A stretch of 64,000 bases of DNA from Streptomyces bauhiniae (GTDB lineage Bacteria; Actinomycetota; Actinomycetes; Streptomycetales; Streptomycetaceae), in NCBI RefSeq assembly GCF_004784475.1, contig NZ_SRRT01000003.1, positions 558,001 through 622,000 of the forward strand, read 5' to 3'. Every line of letters starts with the position of its first letter. Positions within the stretch are counted from its first letter, which is position 1. A program made the position numbers and the translations under genes. A model generated the notes under the pieces. It searched no databases. It was not told the DNA's origin and worked only from the letters and a program-made list of their open reading frames with translations. This document shows, piece after piece, positions 8,188-15,272 of this stretch.

Positions 8188-8841
8188 TCAGCTCACGGTG
8201 AGCTGGATACGCCCGTCGGGCAGCGCCTCGACCCGTACCTCGGTCAGGTCCCGCACCGTCACATCCGGCCCGTGCTGCGCGGCGCGCGGGCCGACGCCCA
8301 CCACGCGCATGCCGGCCGCGCGGCCCGCCGCGATGCCCGCGCCGGAGTCCTCGAAGACCACGCAGTCCGCGGGGTCGATGCCGAGTTCCGCGGCGCCCTT
8401 GAGGAAGCCCTCGGGGTCGGGCTTGCTGGCGCCGACGGACTCGGCGGTGACGCGGATCGCGGGGAGAGGGAGGCCGGCGGCGGCCATCCGGGCGGTGGAG
8501 AGGGCGACGTCCGCGGAGGTGACCAGCGCGTGCGGGGCGCCGGTGAGGGCGGCGAGGAACGCGGTCGCGCCGGGGACCTCGATCACGCCGTCCATGTCGG
8601 CGGTCTCCTCGGCGAGCATGCGGGCGTTGTCCGCGAGGTTCTCCTCGACCGGGCGCTCCGGCAGCAGCAGCGCCATGGAGGCGTGACCCTGCCTGCCGTG
8701 TACGACGCTCATCACCTCGTCGCCGTCGAGCCCCTGGGCGGCGGCCCAGCGCCGCCAGATGCGCTCGACCACGGCGTCGGAGTTGACGAGCGTGCCGTCC
8801 ATGTCGAGCAGGAGGGCGCGGGCGGTGAGAACGGTGGCCAT
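8188..8841 (-). CDS. HAD-superfamily sugar-phosphatase-like hydrolase
   Basis: A 217-residue HAD subfamily IA phosphatase. Motif I is LLDMDGT (nucleophile Asp13), motif II is in ALVTSADV, the lysine of motif III is in GASKPDPEGF, and motif IV is VFEDSGAG. An alpha-helical cap lies between motifs I and II. The layout is that of small sugar-phosphate or 2-deoxyglucose-6-phosphate phosphatases. ATG at 8841 is preferred because GGAG sits 7 nt upstream; a TTG at 8853 overlaps that site. It lies 103 bp upstream of, and on the same strand as, the hydroxymethylbilane synthase, so the two may be co-transcribed. Confidence 0.85.
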   Translation of the reverse strand: MATVLTARALLLDMDGTLVNSDAVVERIWRRWAAAQGLDGDEVMSVVHGRQGHASMALLLPERPVEENLADNARMLAEETADMDGVIEVPGATAFLAALTGAPHALVTSADVALSTARMAAAGLPLPAIRVTAESVGASKPDPEGFLKGAAELGIDPADCVVFEDSGAGIAAGRAAGMRVVGVGPRAAQHGPDVTVRDLTEVRVEALPDGRIQLTVS

Positions 8842-8860
8842 CGGCAGCTCCAAAGACGCG

Positions 8861-8882
8861 AGGGCCCCGATCGAGGGGCCCT
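8861..8882. promoter_or_regulatory. Hairpin in the leader of the HAD phosphatase gene
   Basis: AGGGCCCC and GGGGCCCT arms (8861-8868, 8875-8882) around a 6-nt loop, immediately upstream of the ribosome site of the minus-strand HAD gene. It may act on leader structure; no T tract. Confidence 0.35.
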
Positions 8883-9121
8883 ATGGGGACAGGGCGTCCG
8901 GCGGGGTTCCCTGTCGGGGACAAGGCGGCCCCGCCCGCCGGTCAGGGGAAACGGGCGGGAGCCACTTTGTTCCTCCACGGTACAAAACGCGGACCACATC
9001 CCGCCACCACGCCTCCGGGCGAGGGCCTCGGGCGGAGGCGCGGAGCCGGGGCGGGGGCCGGGTCGGCGGAGCCGGGGCGGGGTCCGGTCGGCAGAGCCGG
9101 GCACGAGGCCGGGGTGGCAGA

Positions 9122-9190
9122 GCCGAGCGCGGACGCGTGGCCGGGGGCGGGGGCGGGGGCGGCAGCGCCGAGCGCGGACGCGTGGCCGGG
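9122..9190. repeat. Exact 24-bp direct repeat in a GC-rich gene-free gap
   Basis: The gap 8842-9386 contains no gene I can support. A 24-base string starting gccgagcgcggacg occurs exactly at 9122-9145 and 9167-9190, embedded in a run of gccggggcggg-type units from ~9040. Codon-like frames here lack any family signature. Confidence 0.6.
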
Positions 9191-9386
9191 TGACCGCCGG
9201 ACACTCCCAGCCACCCGCACGCCCACTGGTCCGGCGCGGGCCCTATCCCCCGTCCCACCGCAGCCCGCGCTCACCCGCACTCGACCCGCCAGGCAGGCCC
9301 CAGCCGGCGGCACAGCTCGAACCCGGGGCCCGCCCCAACCGCCCCCTCGACCAGCACCCCGCGCTCCCCCGCCGGCCAGGCGCGCG

Positions 9387-9968
9387 CTAGCCCGCGATCG
9401 CCTCGTACAGACTCCACACGCCCAGCCCGATCATCAGCAGCGCCGCGATCTGGGTGATCAAGCGGAGCGGCACCCGCTTCATCAGGGCCTTGCCGCCGAC
9501 GATGCCGAGGCCGGCGACCGCCCAGAGGCCGAGGACCGCGCCGAGGCCGACGGAGAGGGGGTCGTCGTAGCGGGCGGCGAGGTTGGCGGTCATGATCTGG
9601 GTGAGGTCACCGAACTCGGCGACCAGGATGAGCATGAAGCCCGTACCCGCGACCCTCCAGAAGGACTGGTTCGCGGGCTTCTTGATCTCCTCCTCGCCCT
9701 CGTCCTTCTTCAGCAGCAGCACGGCCGCGCCGCCGAGGAAGAGGACACCGGTGAGGGCGTGCACGATCTGCTGCGGCAGCAGGGTCAGCACGCTGCCCGC
9801 CGCGACGGCGAGTACGACATGCACCAGGAAGGCCGCGGCGACACCGGCGAAGACGTACGACGCGCGGTAACGGGCGCCGAGGACGAGACCGGCGAGCGCG
9901 GTCTTGTCCGGCAGTTCGGCGAGGAAGATGACGCCGAAGACGAGCGCCGTCACGGTAATGCTGATCAA
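9387..9968 (-). CDS. UPF0016/GDT1 (TMEM165-like) cation exporter, likely Mn2+
   Basis: A 193-residue membrane protein with two homologous three-helix halves, each carrying the family's acidic signature: ELPDKT at residues 18-23 and EFGDLTQ at 118-124. The first has P-D where E-x-G-D is usual. The halves are joined by a charged cytoplasmic loop (KKDEGEEEIKK). The family exports Mn2+ or exchanges Ca2+/H+. The start is TTG at 9968, with GAGG 5 nt upstream. A yybP-ykoY riboswitch lies in its 5' leader, which strongly supports manganese as the substrate and ligand-controlled expression. Confidence 0.9.
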   Translation of the reverse strand: MISITVTALVFGVIFLAELPDKTALAGLVLGARYRASYVFAGVAAAFLVHVVLAVAAGSVLTLLPQQIVHALTGVLFLGGAAVLLLKKDEGEEEIKKPANQSFWRVAGTGFMLILVAEFGDLTQIMTANLAARYDDPLSVGLGAVLGLWAVAGLGIVGGKALMKRVPLRLITQIAALLMIGLGVWSLYEAIAG

Positions 9969-10083
9969 GGTTCCTCAATCGGTCGGGGCCGCCCCGCCGA
10001 GGGTGCGCGTTCCACGCGTGAGACACCTCGGCACGGCAGCACACTGGGCACCCGCGCCTGGGGGCACGGGCGTGCACTGCTTG

Positions 10084-10190
10084 CCGAAGGTCTCGCTGGC
10101 GGGTCCCACGGGATTCCGCCTCCGGGCGCCGGCTCAGGCTCGCTGAGCAGTATGTCGACGGTCCGGCGAAGAGCTACTCCCCTTCTGCAC
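10084..10190 (-). promoter_or_regulatory. yybP-ykoY (Mn2+) riboswitch
   Basis: Read on the minus strand, the leader of the UPF0016 gene shows the conserved core of this class: AAGGGGAGUAGC at the 5' side (10171-10186), GUCGACAUACUG (10148-10160) and the 3' element GCGAGACCUUC (10086-10096). AAGG and CCUU can close the P1 helix, with variable GC-rich P3/P4 arms between. The class senses Mn2+ and commonly controls UPF0016 exporters. About 115 bases separate it from the TTG start; a GCACGCCCGUG/GCGGGUGC hairpin at ~10048-10075 may be part of the expression platform. Confidence 0.88.
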
Positions 10191-10345
10191 CGTCCATCGT
10201 ACGGGACGTGAAAGTTCCGTCCTGAACCTTGTCGTGTCATGAACGCGTCACTAGCTTCTTACCGGGCGCTCACCCCACCGCAACGCCACCTGGCGAGCAT
10301 TCCCCTGCCCGCGCCTCAACACTCCTACCCCACAAGGGAGTTCAC

Positions 10346-11008
10346 ATGTTCCGCATGTCCCGTTCGTCCCGGTTCTACGCGCGTCGACGCCTCGGTGTCG
10401 TCGCCGCGGCCACCGGTCTGCTCGCCTCCGCCGCCCTGCTCAACTCGCCGGCCGCCTCGGCCGCCCTGCCCACCCCGGTCAGCGGCGCCACCGCCCGGAG
10501 CTACCTCTCCCAGCTCACCGTGGCCACCGAGAACCGCACCGGCTACAACCGGGACCTGTTCCCGACCTGGATCACCATCAGCGGCACCTGCAACACCCGC
10601 GAGTACATACTCAAGCGGGACGGTACGAACGTCACGACCGACTCCGCCTGCGTGGCGACCGGCGGGAGCTGGTACTCCCCGTACGACGGCGCCACCTGGG
10701 GCGCGGCCTCCGACGTGGACATCGACCACCTCGTGCCGCTGGCCGAGGCGTGGGACTCCGGCGCGAGCAAGTGGACGACGGCGCAGCGGCAGGGCTTCGC
10801 CAACGACGTCACCCGGCCGCAGCTCCTCGCGGTCACGGACAACGTCAACCAGTCCAAGGGCGACCAGGACCCGGCGACCTGGATGCCGAGCCTCACGTCG
10901 TACCGGTGCACGTACGTCCGGGCGTGGGTGCAGGTGAAGTACTACTACAACCTCTCGGTGGACTCGGCGGAGAAGAGCGCGCTGACGAACTACCTGTCGG
11001 GCTGCTGA
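10346..11008 (+). CDS. Secreted HNH nuclease (DUF1524/GmrSD C-terminal-like)
   Basis: A 220-residue exported protein. A basic N-terminus and hydrophobic core end in an AAS-A cleavage site near residue 39. The mature part has the betabeta-alpha-metal nuclease centre DIDHLVPL at 125-132 (His128 as general base), followed by a W and the DNVNQSKGDQDPATWMP stretch that supplies the metal-side asparagine. Cysteines near 82 and 102 could form a disulfide. Streptomyces secrete several such nucleases. The ATG at 10346 follows AAGGGAG at ideal spacing. Extracellular DNA degradation is inferred. Confidence 0.88.
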   Translation: MFRMSRSSRFYARRRLGVVAAATGLLASAALLNSPAASAALPTPVSGATARSYLSQLTVATENRTGYNRDLFPTWITISGTCNTREYILKRDGTNVTTDSACVATGGSWYSPYDGATWGAASDVDIDHLVPLAEAWDSGASKWTTAQRQGFANDVTRPQLLAVTDNVNQSKGDQDPATWMPSLTSYRCTYVRAWVQVKYYYNLSVDSAEKSALTNYLSGC

Positions 11009-11101
11009 GGCGACCCGCCAGCTCTACGGCTCGTCCTGGCCTCCCGGCCGGGGCGGGCCGTCGTCATTTTCCGATCATGGCCGAATGTTGAACTTGCAAG
11101 T

Positions 11102-11120
11102 ATGAGTGAGGCATACCTAA
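11102..11120. promoter_or_regulatory. Candidate DmdR1/DtxR-type iron box
   Basis: The 19-mer ATGAGTGAGGCATACCTAA upstream of the DoxX gene matches the reverse of the Streptomyces iron-box consensus at 13 of 19 positions by hand alignment, with the half-site ACCTAA intact. A TTGAAC-like -35 lies just upstream (11087-11092). The left half is poor, so confidence is limited. Confidence 0.35.
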
Positions 11121-11154
11121 CCTGGGCCCTCCCCTAACGAGGAGACCTCCCCCC

Positions 11155-11610
11155 ATGTCCGCACGTCTCAACTCCGCCCAGCCGTACGCGCTCGGGCTCT
11201 TCCGCATCGTCATCGGCCTGCTGTTCGCCGTGCACGGCGCCGCCTCGCTCTTCGGCGTCCTCGGCGGCGCGGCGGGCACCCACGGCGGCACGATCGCCGC
11301 CGGCAGTTGGCCCGGCTGGTACGCGGCCGTCATCCAGCTCGTCGCCGGCGCCCTGGTCCTCCTGGGGCTCGGCACGCGTGGCGCCGCCCTGATCGCCTCC
11401 GGCTCCATGGCCTTCGCCTACTTCGACGTCCACCAGTCGGCGGCCCTCTGGCCCATCCAGAACGGCGGCGAGTTGTCCGCCCTCTTCTGCTGGACCTTCT
11501 TCCTGCTGATCTTCACGGGCTCGGGGGCGTTCGGACTGGACCGGGTGGTGGCGTCGCGGCGGGTGGCTTCGGCGGAGGGCGAGCGAGCGCGGGAGCCGAT
11601 AGCGGCCTGA
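11155..11610 (+). CDS. DoxX-family membrane protein
   Basis: A 151-residue four-helix membrane protein of the DoxX group. The first helix has the characteristic LFRIVIGLLFAVHG segment (residues 15-28), followed by a glycine-rich loop, an AALIASGSMAFAYF helix and a last helix LFCWTFFLLIF. DoxX proteins take part in thiosulfate:quinone oxidation or, in actinobacteria, membrane redox and stress complexes; the role here is not known. The ATG has GAGGAGA upstream. A possible iron box precedes it. Confidence 0.85.
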   Translation: MSARLNSAQPYALGLFRIVIGLLFAVHGAASLFGVLGGAAGTHGGTIAAGSWPGWYAAVIQLVAGALVLLGLGTRGAALIASGSMAFAYFDVHQSAALWPIQNGGELSALFCWTFFLLIFTGSGAFGLDRVVASRRVASAEGERAREPIAA

Positions 11611-11625
11611 CGTCCGGCGCCCCGC

Positions 11626-12132
11626 CTACTCCGTCACCCAGCCGAAGGGCACCGTGAAGCAGGCGACGCGGGTGGTGCCGTCTCCCGGCCTGTCCTGGAT
11701 CACCACGGAGGCGGCCTCACCGCGCCGGAGTCCCCACGTGTGCCGGTCGGTCGCGGCGCCAGTGCCCTGCGCGTCGGTGGTGAAGTCGAGGCGGACCTCG
11801 TTGTCGTCGGCGGTGCCGGGCTGGTTCCGGTAACGGGGGCCGGCGTCGGCGGGGAGGGTGCCGCAGGGGTGCTGGTGGACGGAGGCCCCGAAGGAGTGAT
11901 GGGGGCGTGCGCCGGTGATGCGCAGGTCGATCCTGGTAGCACCACCCGTACCGGTGTGCTGGCGTACCCGGATGGAGGCGGCGGCCGGGACATAGGACTG
12001 GTCGTACGTCACCGCTGCGGACGGGATGAAGGCGGCGGGCGGGGCGAACCGGCCCTCGGCGTCGACGGTGTAGCCGCTGGCGGTGCCGCCCAGCAGCAGC
12101 GCCGCCGTCACCGCGCTCAGGGTTGCCGGCAT
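11626..12132 (-). CDS. Secreted Cu/Zn-superoxide-dismutase-fold protein, probably non-catalytic
   Basis: A 168-residue protein with a short signal peptide (residues 1-20). The order of motifs follows Cu/Zn SOD: an SFGASVHQHPCG segment where the enzyme has HGFHVHxxG, a GPRYRN segment where it has GPHFNP, a NEVRLDF...DAQGTG strand, and a C-terminal cysteine (VACFTV) that could pair with the HPC cysteine. Several metal-ligand histidines are replaced (Ser for the first His, Arg for the GPH His), so dismutase activity is doubtful. ATG 12132 gives a clean signal peptide; an ATG at 12189 would add 19 polar residues. Convergent with DoxX. Confidence 0.6.
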   Translation of the reverse strand: MPATLSAVTAALLLGGTASGYTVDAEGRFAPPAAFIPSAAVTYDQSYVPAAASIRVRQHTGTGGATRIDLRITGARPHHSFGASVHQHPCGTLPADAGPRYRNQPGTADDNEVRLDFTTDAQGTGAATDRHTWGLRRGEAASVVIQDRPGDGTTRVACFTVPFGWVTE

Positions 12133-12374
12133 GGAGCACACCTTCTTTCCCGTGTTCGTGTGAGTCCCCCACACGTTGGTACGGGACATGCGCTCCGGCC
12201 GCCCTGTGGGCGCGGCGCACGGGTGAAGGGCGGCATACGGGTATGACGGCTCGGCTCTTACGGCTCGGCCATCGTGAACATGTTGTGATGATCACTTGAT
12301 CCCCCCATGAACCTCCTGCCACCGGTCAGGCGTACGCTGTATGGCTGTAATCGGGGGAACGACGGGGAGTAATC

Positions 12375-12992
12375 GTGCTGGAGAGCGTGGGGTCGCTGGC
12401 GGCCGGTCCATGGATCTATGCCGTGGTGGCCGTCTCGGTCCTGCTCGACGTCTTTCTGCCGGTGCTGCCGAGCGGCGTCCTGGTCGTCGCGGCGGCCACC
12501 GCGGCGGCGGCCGGTACGGGTGCTGCGGCGGGGCAGGTCCCGCATGACGTGCCGGACATCCTGGTACTGATCCTGCTGGCGACGACGGCCTCGGTACTGG
12601 GCGATCTGGTCGCGTACCGGCTGGCCTGGCGCGGCGGTGAGCGGCTGGACCGCGCCATCGCCCGCTCCCGGCGGCTGACCAACGCGCAGGAACGTCTCGG
12701 CGAGGCGCTCTCACGCGGCGGCGGCGCCCTGGTCGTCCTCGCCCGCTTCGCCCCCGCCGGCCGCTCCGTCGTCTCCTTCTGCGCAGGCGCCGCCCACCGC
12801 CGCGCCCGCGACTTCATCCCCTGGTCCGCCCTCGCCGGCCTCTCCTGGGCCGCCTACAGCACAGCCCTCGGCTACTACGGCACCCGCTGGCTCGGCACGG
12901 CCTGGCTGGCCACGGCAGTCTCGATCGCGGCCCTCACGGGGGCGGGCGCCGCGGCGGCGTACCTGATGCGGCGACGGCCGGCGGAGTCCTGA
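12375..12992 (+). CDS. DedA/VTT-family membrane protein
   Basis: A 205-residue protein with the DedA (VTT/SNARE-associated) topology: a re-entrant first part with VFLPVLPSGVLVV (residues 26-38), the conserved central motif with GDLVAYRLAWRGG (about 76-88), and the basic membrane-facing motif FAPAGRSVVSFCAGAA (about 118-133) where the family has R-F-x-P-x-x-R-x-x-x-x-x-x-A-G. It is likely a phospholipid scramblase or flippase helper. The start is GTG at 12375, five bases after GGGGAG. Its 3' end overlaps the convergent zinc-ribbon gene. Confidence 0.82.
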   Translation: MLESVGSLAAGPWIYAVVAVSVLLDVFLPVLPSGVLVVAAATAAAAGTGAAAGQVPHDVPDILVLILLATTASVLGDLVAYRLAWRGGERLDRAIARSRRLTNAQERLGEALSRGGGALVVLARFAPAGRSVVSFCAGAAHRRARDFIPWSALAGLSWAAYSTALGYYGTRWLGTAWLATAVSIAALTGAGAAAAYLMRRRPAES

Positions 12993-13122
12993 GTCGGCGC
13001 CGCCCAGGGCGGGGGCAGAGGTCGGCACAGACGTACACGGGGGCGGCGGCGCCCGTACCGGTATCCACGTTGATCTCCAGTGGCTCGCCCTTGATGAGCT
13101 TGCCGCAGCGCGCACAGATCAT
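12934..13122 (-). CDS. Small four-cysteine (zinc-ribbon-like) protein
   Basis: A 62-residue protein with CARC at residues 3-6 and CADLC at 32-36, a spacing that suits one zinc site, followed by an Arg/Pro-rich tail. Its ATG overlaps the stop of the upstream Cys-rich gene (ATGA, 13119-13122), so it is translationally coupled. Its 3' end overlaps the DedA gene by 59 bases on the opposite strand. The function is unknown; coupling suggests it acts with its neighbour. Confidence 0.65.
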   Translation of the reverse strand: MICARCGKLIKGEPLEINVDTGTGAAAPVYVCADLCPRPGRRRLRTPPAVAASGTPPRRPPP

Positions 13123-13511
13123 CCGCAGTCACCCACCCGTTCCATACGACGCACGCGCTTTTGCAAGCGGTCGAGGCCACGCCCGATCTCGCACTCGGTG
13201 AAGCGAGCCGTGTCGGTGCACAGAGAACAGGCGGGCACGTGAGCGAAGAGCGCCTTGCAGGCGTGATCGGCGAGGCAGGGACCGCATGCCTGGGGAAACC
13301 AGTGCTGCCCACCCTCCATGACCCGCTCGCCGAGATCGATGGCGACGGCCAAGGTCAGCGATCCGCCGCCCCATACGCACGCGCGTCCGGTGACCCGTTC
13401 CTCGGGGAGGGTGCCGGGGTCCGGGAGCGCCAGGTGCGGCAGCAGTTCGGCGGGGATGTCTGCGGGCGGCCGCCCCGTTGGCGTGGCACCAGCAGTGGCG
13501 CGTCGGTACAT
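13119..13511 (-). CDS. Cysteine-rich protein of unknown function
   Basis: A 130-residue protein with eight cysteines at about 45, 76, 79, 85, 95, 98, 107 and 129. These include a QACGPCLADHACK cluster and CSLC, suggesting one or two zinc or Fe-S sites. The last ~20 residues are strongly basic. ATG at 13511 has GGAG six bases upstream; the frame is open further upstream into the divergent promoter region without a ribosome site. It is coupled to the four-cysteine protein and divergent from an XRE regulator, as in many Streptomyces regulator/small-protein pairs. I do not recognise a named family. Confidence 0.65.
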   Translation of the reverse strand: MYRRATAGATPTGRPPADIPAELLPHLALPDPGTLPEERVTGRACVWGGGSLTLAVAIDLGERVMEGGQHWFPQACGPCLADHACKALFAHVPACSLCTDTARFTECEIGRGLDRLQKRVRRMERVGDCG

Positions 13512-13562
13512 CTCGGCTCCGTTCAGTCGGCAGTCAGGTCTCGTGATGGTGATGCGTATCGC

Positions 13563-13621
13563 CAGGACGTAGGAACCTCCGCCATATCCCACTTCAGGAC
13601 GTCCTAGGTGAGGTAGAACGT
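13563..13621. promoter_or_regulatory. Divergent promoter with AGGACGTCCT palindrome
   Basis: Between the Cys-rich gene and the XRE gene lies the perfect 10-bp palindrome AGGACGTCCT (13596-13605), with related half-sites GGACGT at ~13565 and AACGTCC at ~13616. These are candidate operators for the XRE protein encoded at 13655. Confidence 0.45.
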
Positions 13622-13654
13622 CCCTGTCGGATTCCGGGAGAGGAGGACCCGAAG

Positions 13655-14395
13655 TTGCCGAATGAACGGCTACGCGCAGCCATCGCCGCTGGAGGCTGGA
13701 CGCACGAGGCGCTCGGGCGGAAGGTAGGCGTCGATCCGAAGAGCGTTGAGCGCTGGGTGAACAAGGACCGCGTGCCGCGTCAGGCTGCGGCTCTGCGTGC
13801 GGCTGAACTACTCGGCGAGGACGTCCACGCGCTGTGGCCGGCACTTCGGCAGCCGAGGAGAGCACGGGCGATCAGCCCTGAACTGGTCGCCCTGTACCCG
13901 CGCCGTGCCGACCTGCCGATAGCGGCTTACATCGAGCTGTTCGCACAGGCACGGGAGCAGATCGACGTTCTCGTGTACGCCGGAGTCTTCCTGCACGAGG
14001 GCTACCCGCGGCTCAATGAACTACTGGAAGAACGGGCGGCAGCAGGGTGCGCCGTGCGGATCGCGGTGGGTGACGCCGACAGTTCGGCCGTACAGCAACG
14101 CGGCCAGGAGGAGCAGTTCGGGCACGGTATCGAATCCAGGTCACGCCTCGCCCTCATGCACTACCGGCCGCTGATCACCGTTCCTGGCGTGCAGGTCCGC
14201 ACCCACGCGACAACGCTGTACAACTCGGTCTACCGGGCGGACGACCAAATGCTCGTCAACGGCCACGTGTTGGGAGTCAACGCCTACGGGGCACCTGTCT
14301 GGCACCTCCGACGCGTAGAGGACGGCGGTCTCTTCGACACCTACGCAGCCAGCTTCGATGCCGTGTGGAGCACGACCCAGACCGTGGAGGAATAG
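13655..14395 (+). CDS. XRE-type HTH regulator with C-terminal phospholipase-D-like sensor domain
   Basis: A 246-residue protein. Residues ~4-60 form a Cro/CI helix-turn-helix (WTHEALGRKVGVDPKSVERWV). The remainder, from about residue 75, resembles the PLD-like/DUF5919 module found behind HTH domains in actinobacteria: AREQIDVLVYAGVFLHE, a GCAVRIAVGD strand, then IESRSRLALMHYRPL and LVNGHVLG. No HKD motif is visible, so it is probably a ligand or effector domain rather than a nuclease. The start is TTG at 13655, nine bases after GAGGAGG. The coding sequence is less GC-biased than its neighbours. Its stop is 2 bp before the Nudix start, implying co-transcription. Confidence 0.8.
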   Translation: MPNERLRAAIAAGGWTHEALGRKVGVDPKSVERWVNKDRVPRQAAALRAAELLGEDVHALWPALRQPRRARAISPELVALYPRRADLPIAAYIELFAQAREQIDVLVYAGVFLHEGYPRLNELLEERAAAGCAVRIAVGDADSSAVQQRGQEEQFGHGIESRSRLALMHYRPLITVPGVQVRTHATTLYNSVYRADDQMLVNGHVLGVNAYGAPVWHLRRVEDGGLFDTYAASFDAVWSTTQTVEE

Positions 14396-14397
14396 CC

Positions 14398-14871
14398 GTG
14401 TCCCGCCGCACTGAGTACTACGACGACCCCGACGCCCCCACCCCCAACAGCCTCGTGGTCGCGGCCTCCGCTGTTGTGACCGACAGCCAAGGGCGGGTGC
14501 TGCTTCAGCGGCGGCGGGACAGTGGGCTGTGGGCGTTGCCCGGGGGCGGCATGGAGATGACGGACTCGCTGCCCGGCACCGCTGTGCGCGAGGTGAAGGA
14601 GGAGACGGGGCTGGACGTGGAGGTGACGGGGCTCGTCGGGACGTACACCGACCCTCGGCATGTGATCGCCTACAGCGACGGGGAGGTGCGCCGGCAGTTC
14701 AATGTCTGTTTCCGGGCACGTCTGGTCGGCGGGGAGCTGGCCCTCTCCGACGAGTCCACCGAGTTGCGGTGGGTCGCGCCCGGTGAGATCGCGGAGTTGC
14801 CGATGCACCACACGCAGCGGCTGCGGCTGCGGCATGCCTTCGAGGAGCGTGCCGAGCCCTACCTCGGCTGA
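14398..14871 (+). CDS. Nudix hydrolase
   Basis: A 157-residue Nudix protein, starting at GTG 14398 only two bases after the XRE stop, with GGAGG in the end of that gene. The Nudix box is present as GGGMEMTDSLPGTAV followed by REVKEETGL; the catalytic REVxEE is intact, but the glutamate of G-x5-E is aspartate here. FRARLVGGELALSDESTE and LRWVAPGEIAELP follow, as in MutT/ADP-ribose-type enzymes. It would hydrolyse a nucleoside-diphosphate-linked compound. Its tight coupling to the XRE/PLD-like gene suggests a nucleotide-linked signal in the same pathway. Confidence 0.88.
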   Translation: MSRRTEYYDDPDAPTPNSLVVAASAVVTDSQGRVLLQRRRDSGLWALPGGGMEMTDSLPGTAVREVKEETGLDVEVTGLVGTYTDPRHVIAYSDGEVRRQFNVCFRARLVGGELALSDESTELRWVAPGEIAELPMHHTQRLRLRHAFEERAEPYLG

Positions 14872-14873
14872 GG

Positions 14874-15203
14874 CTACTGCTCCTCGTGCGCGTGCTTCAG
14901 TTTCGCGCGGGCCTGGACTCGGTCCGGCGCCGCTATTTCGGTCCAGTAGCGGTGGCCGGTGATGAAGACGGCGAGTTCGTGTTCGCGGCGGCGGAGTTTT
15001 TCGACCTCGGCCTGTTCGTCGGCGGTCCAGCCGGGGGACGCGGGGCGTTCGATCTTGCGCCAGCCGGTGTCGTCGGTGAAGCCGTCCAGCGGCTCGACCG
15101 ACCAGGGCAGCCGCTTGAGCAGGGCCGACAGCTCGGCCCTGATCTGATGCAGCTCCTCCTGCCCGGCGAGCAGGTCACTGGGGAATCCATGGGACGCAGA
15201 CAC
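14874..15203 (-). CDS. Small conserved hypothetical protein
   Basis: A 109-residue soluble protein, helical and charged, with LLAGQEELHQIRAELSALL near the N-terminus and a second helix DEQAEVEKLRRREHELAVF, giving a short coiled-coil hairpin. HRYWTEIAAPDRVQAR follows. The start is GTG at 15203, but no convincing ribosome site is present. It is convergent with the Nudix gene, with a 2-bp gap. I do not recognise a named family; similar lengths occur in other Streptomyces. Confidence 0.55.
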   Translation of the reverse strand: MSASHGFPSDLLAGQEELHQIRAELSALLKRLPWSVEPLDGFTDDTGWRKIERPASPGWTADEQAEVEKLRRREHELAVFITGHRYWTEIAAPDRVQARAKLKHAHEEQ

Positions 15204-15272
15204 ACGGCAATGGTACGCCTGTTCGATTTCCAGTAGCGAGCTACGCCGGGCAGTTCATTCGAACGAGTGGCC

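Noticed and set aside
5391..8201. A 936-codon plus-strand open frame
   Set aside because: It runs antisense to the exporter and hydroxymethylbilane synthase genes, is full of Asp/Gly/Arg repeats with no family motif, and arises from high third-position GC.
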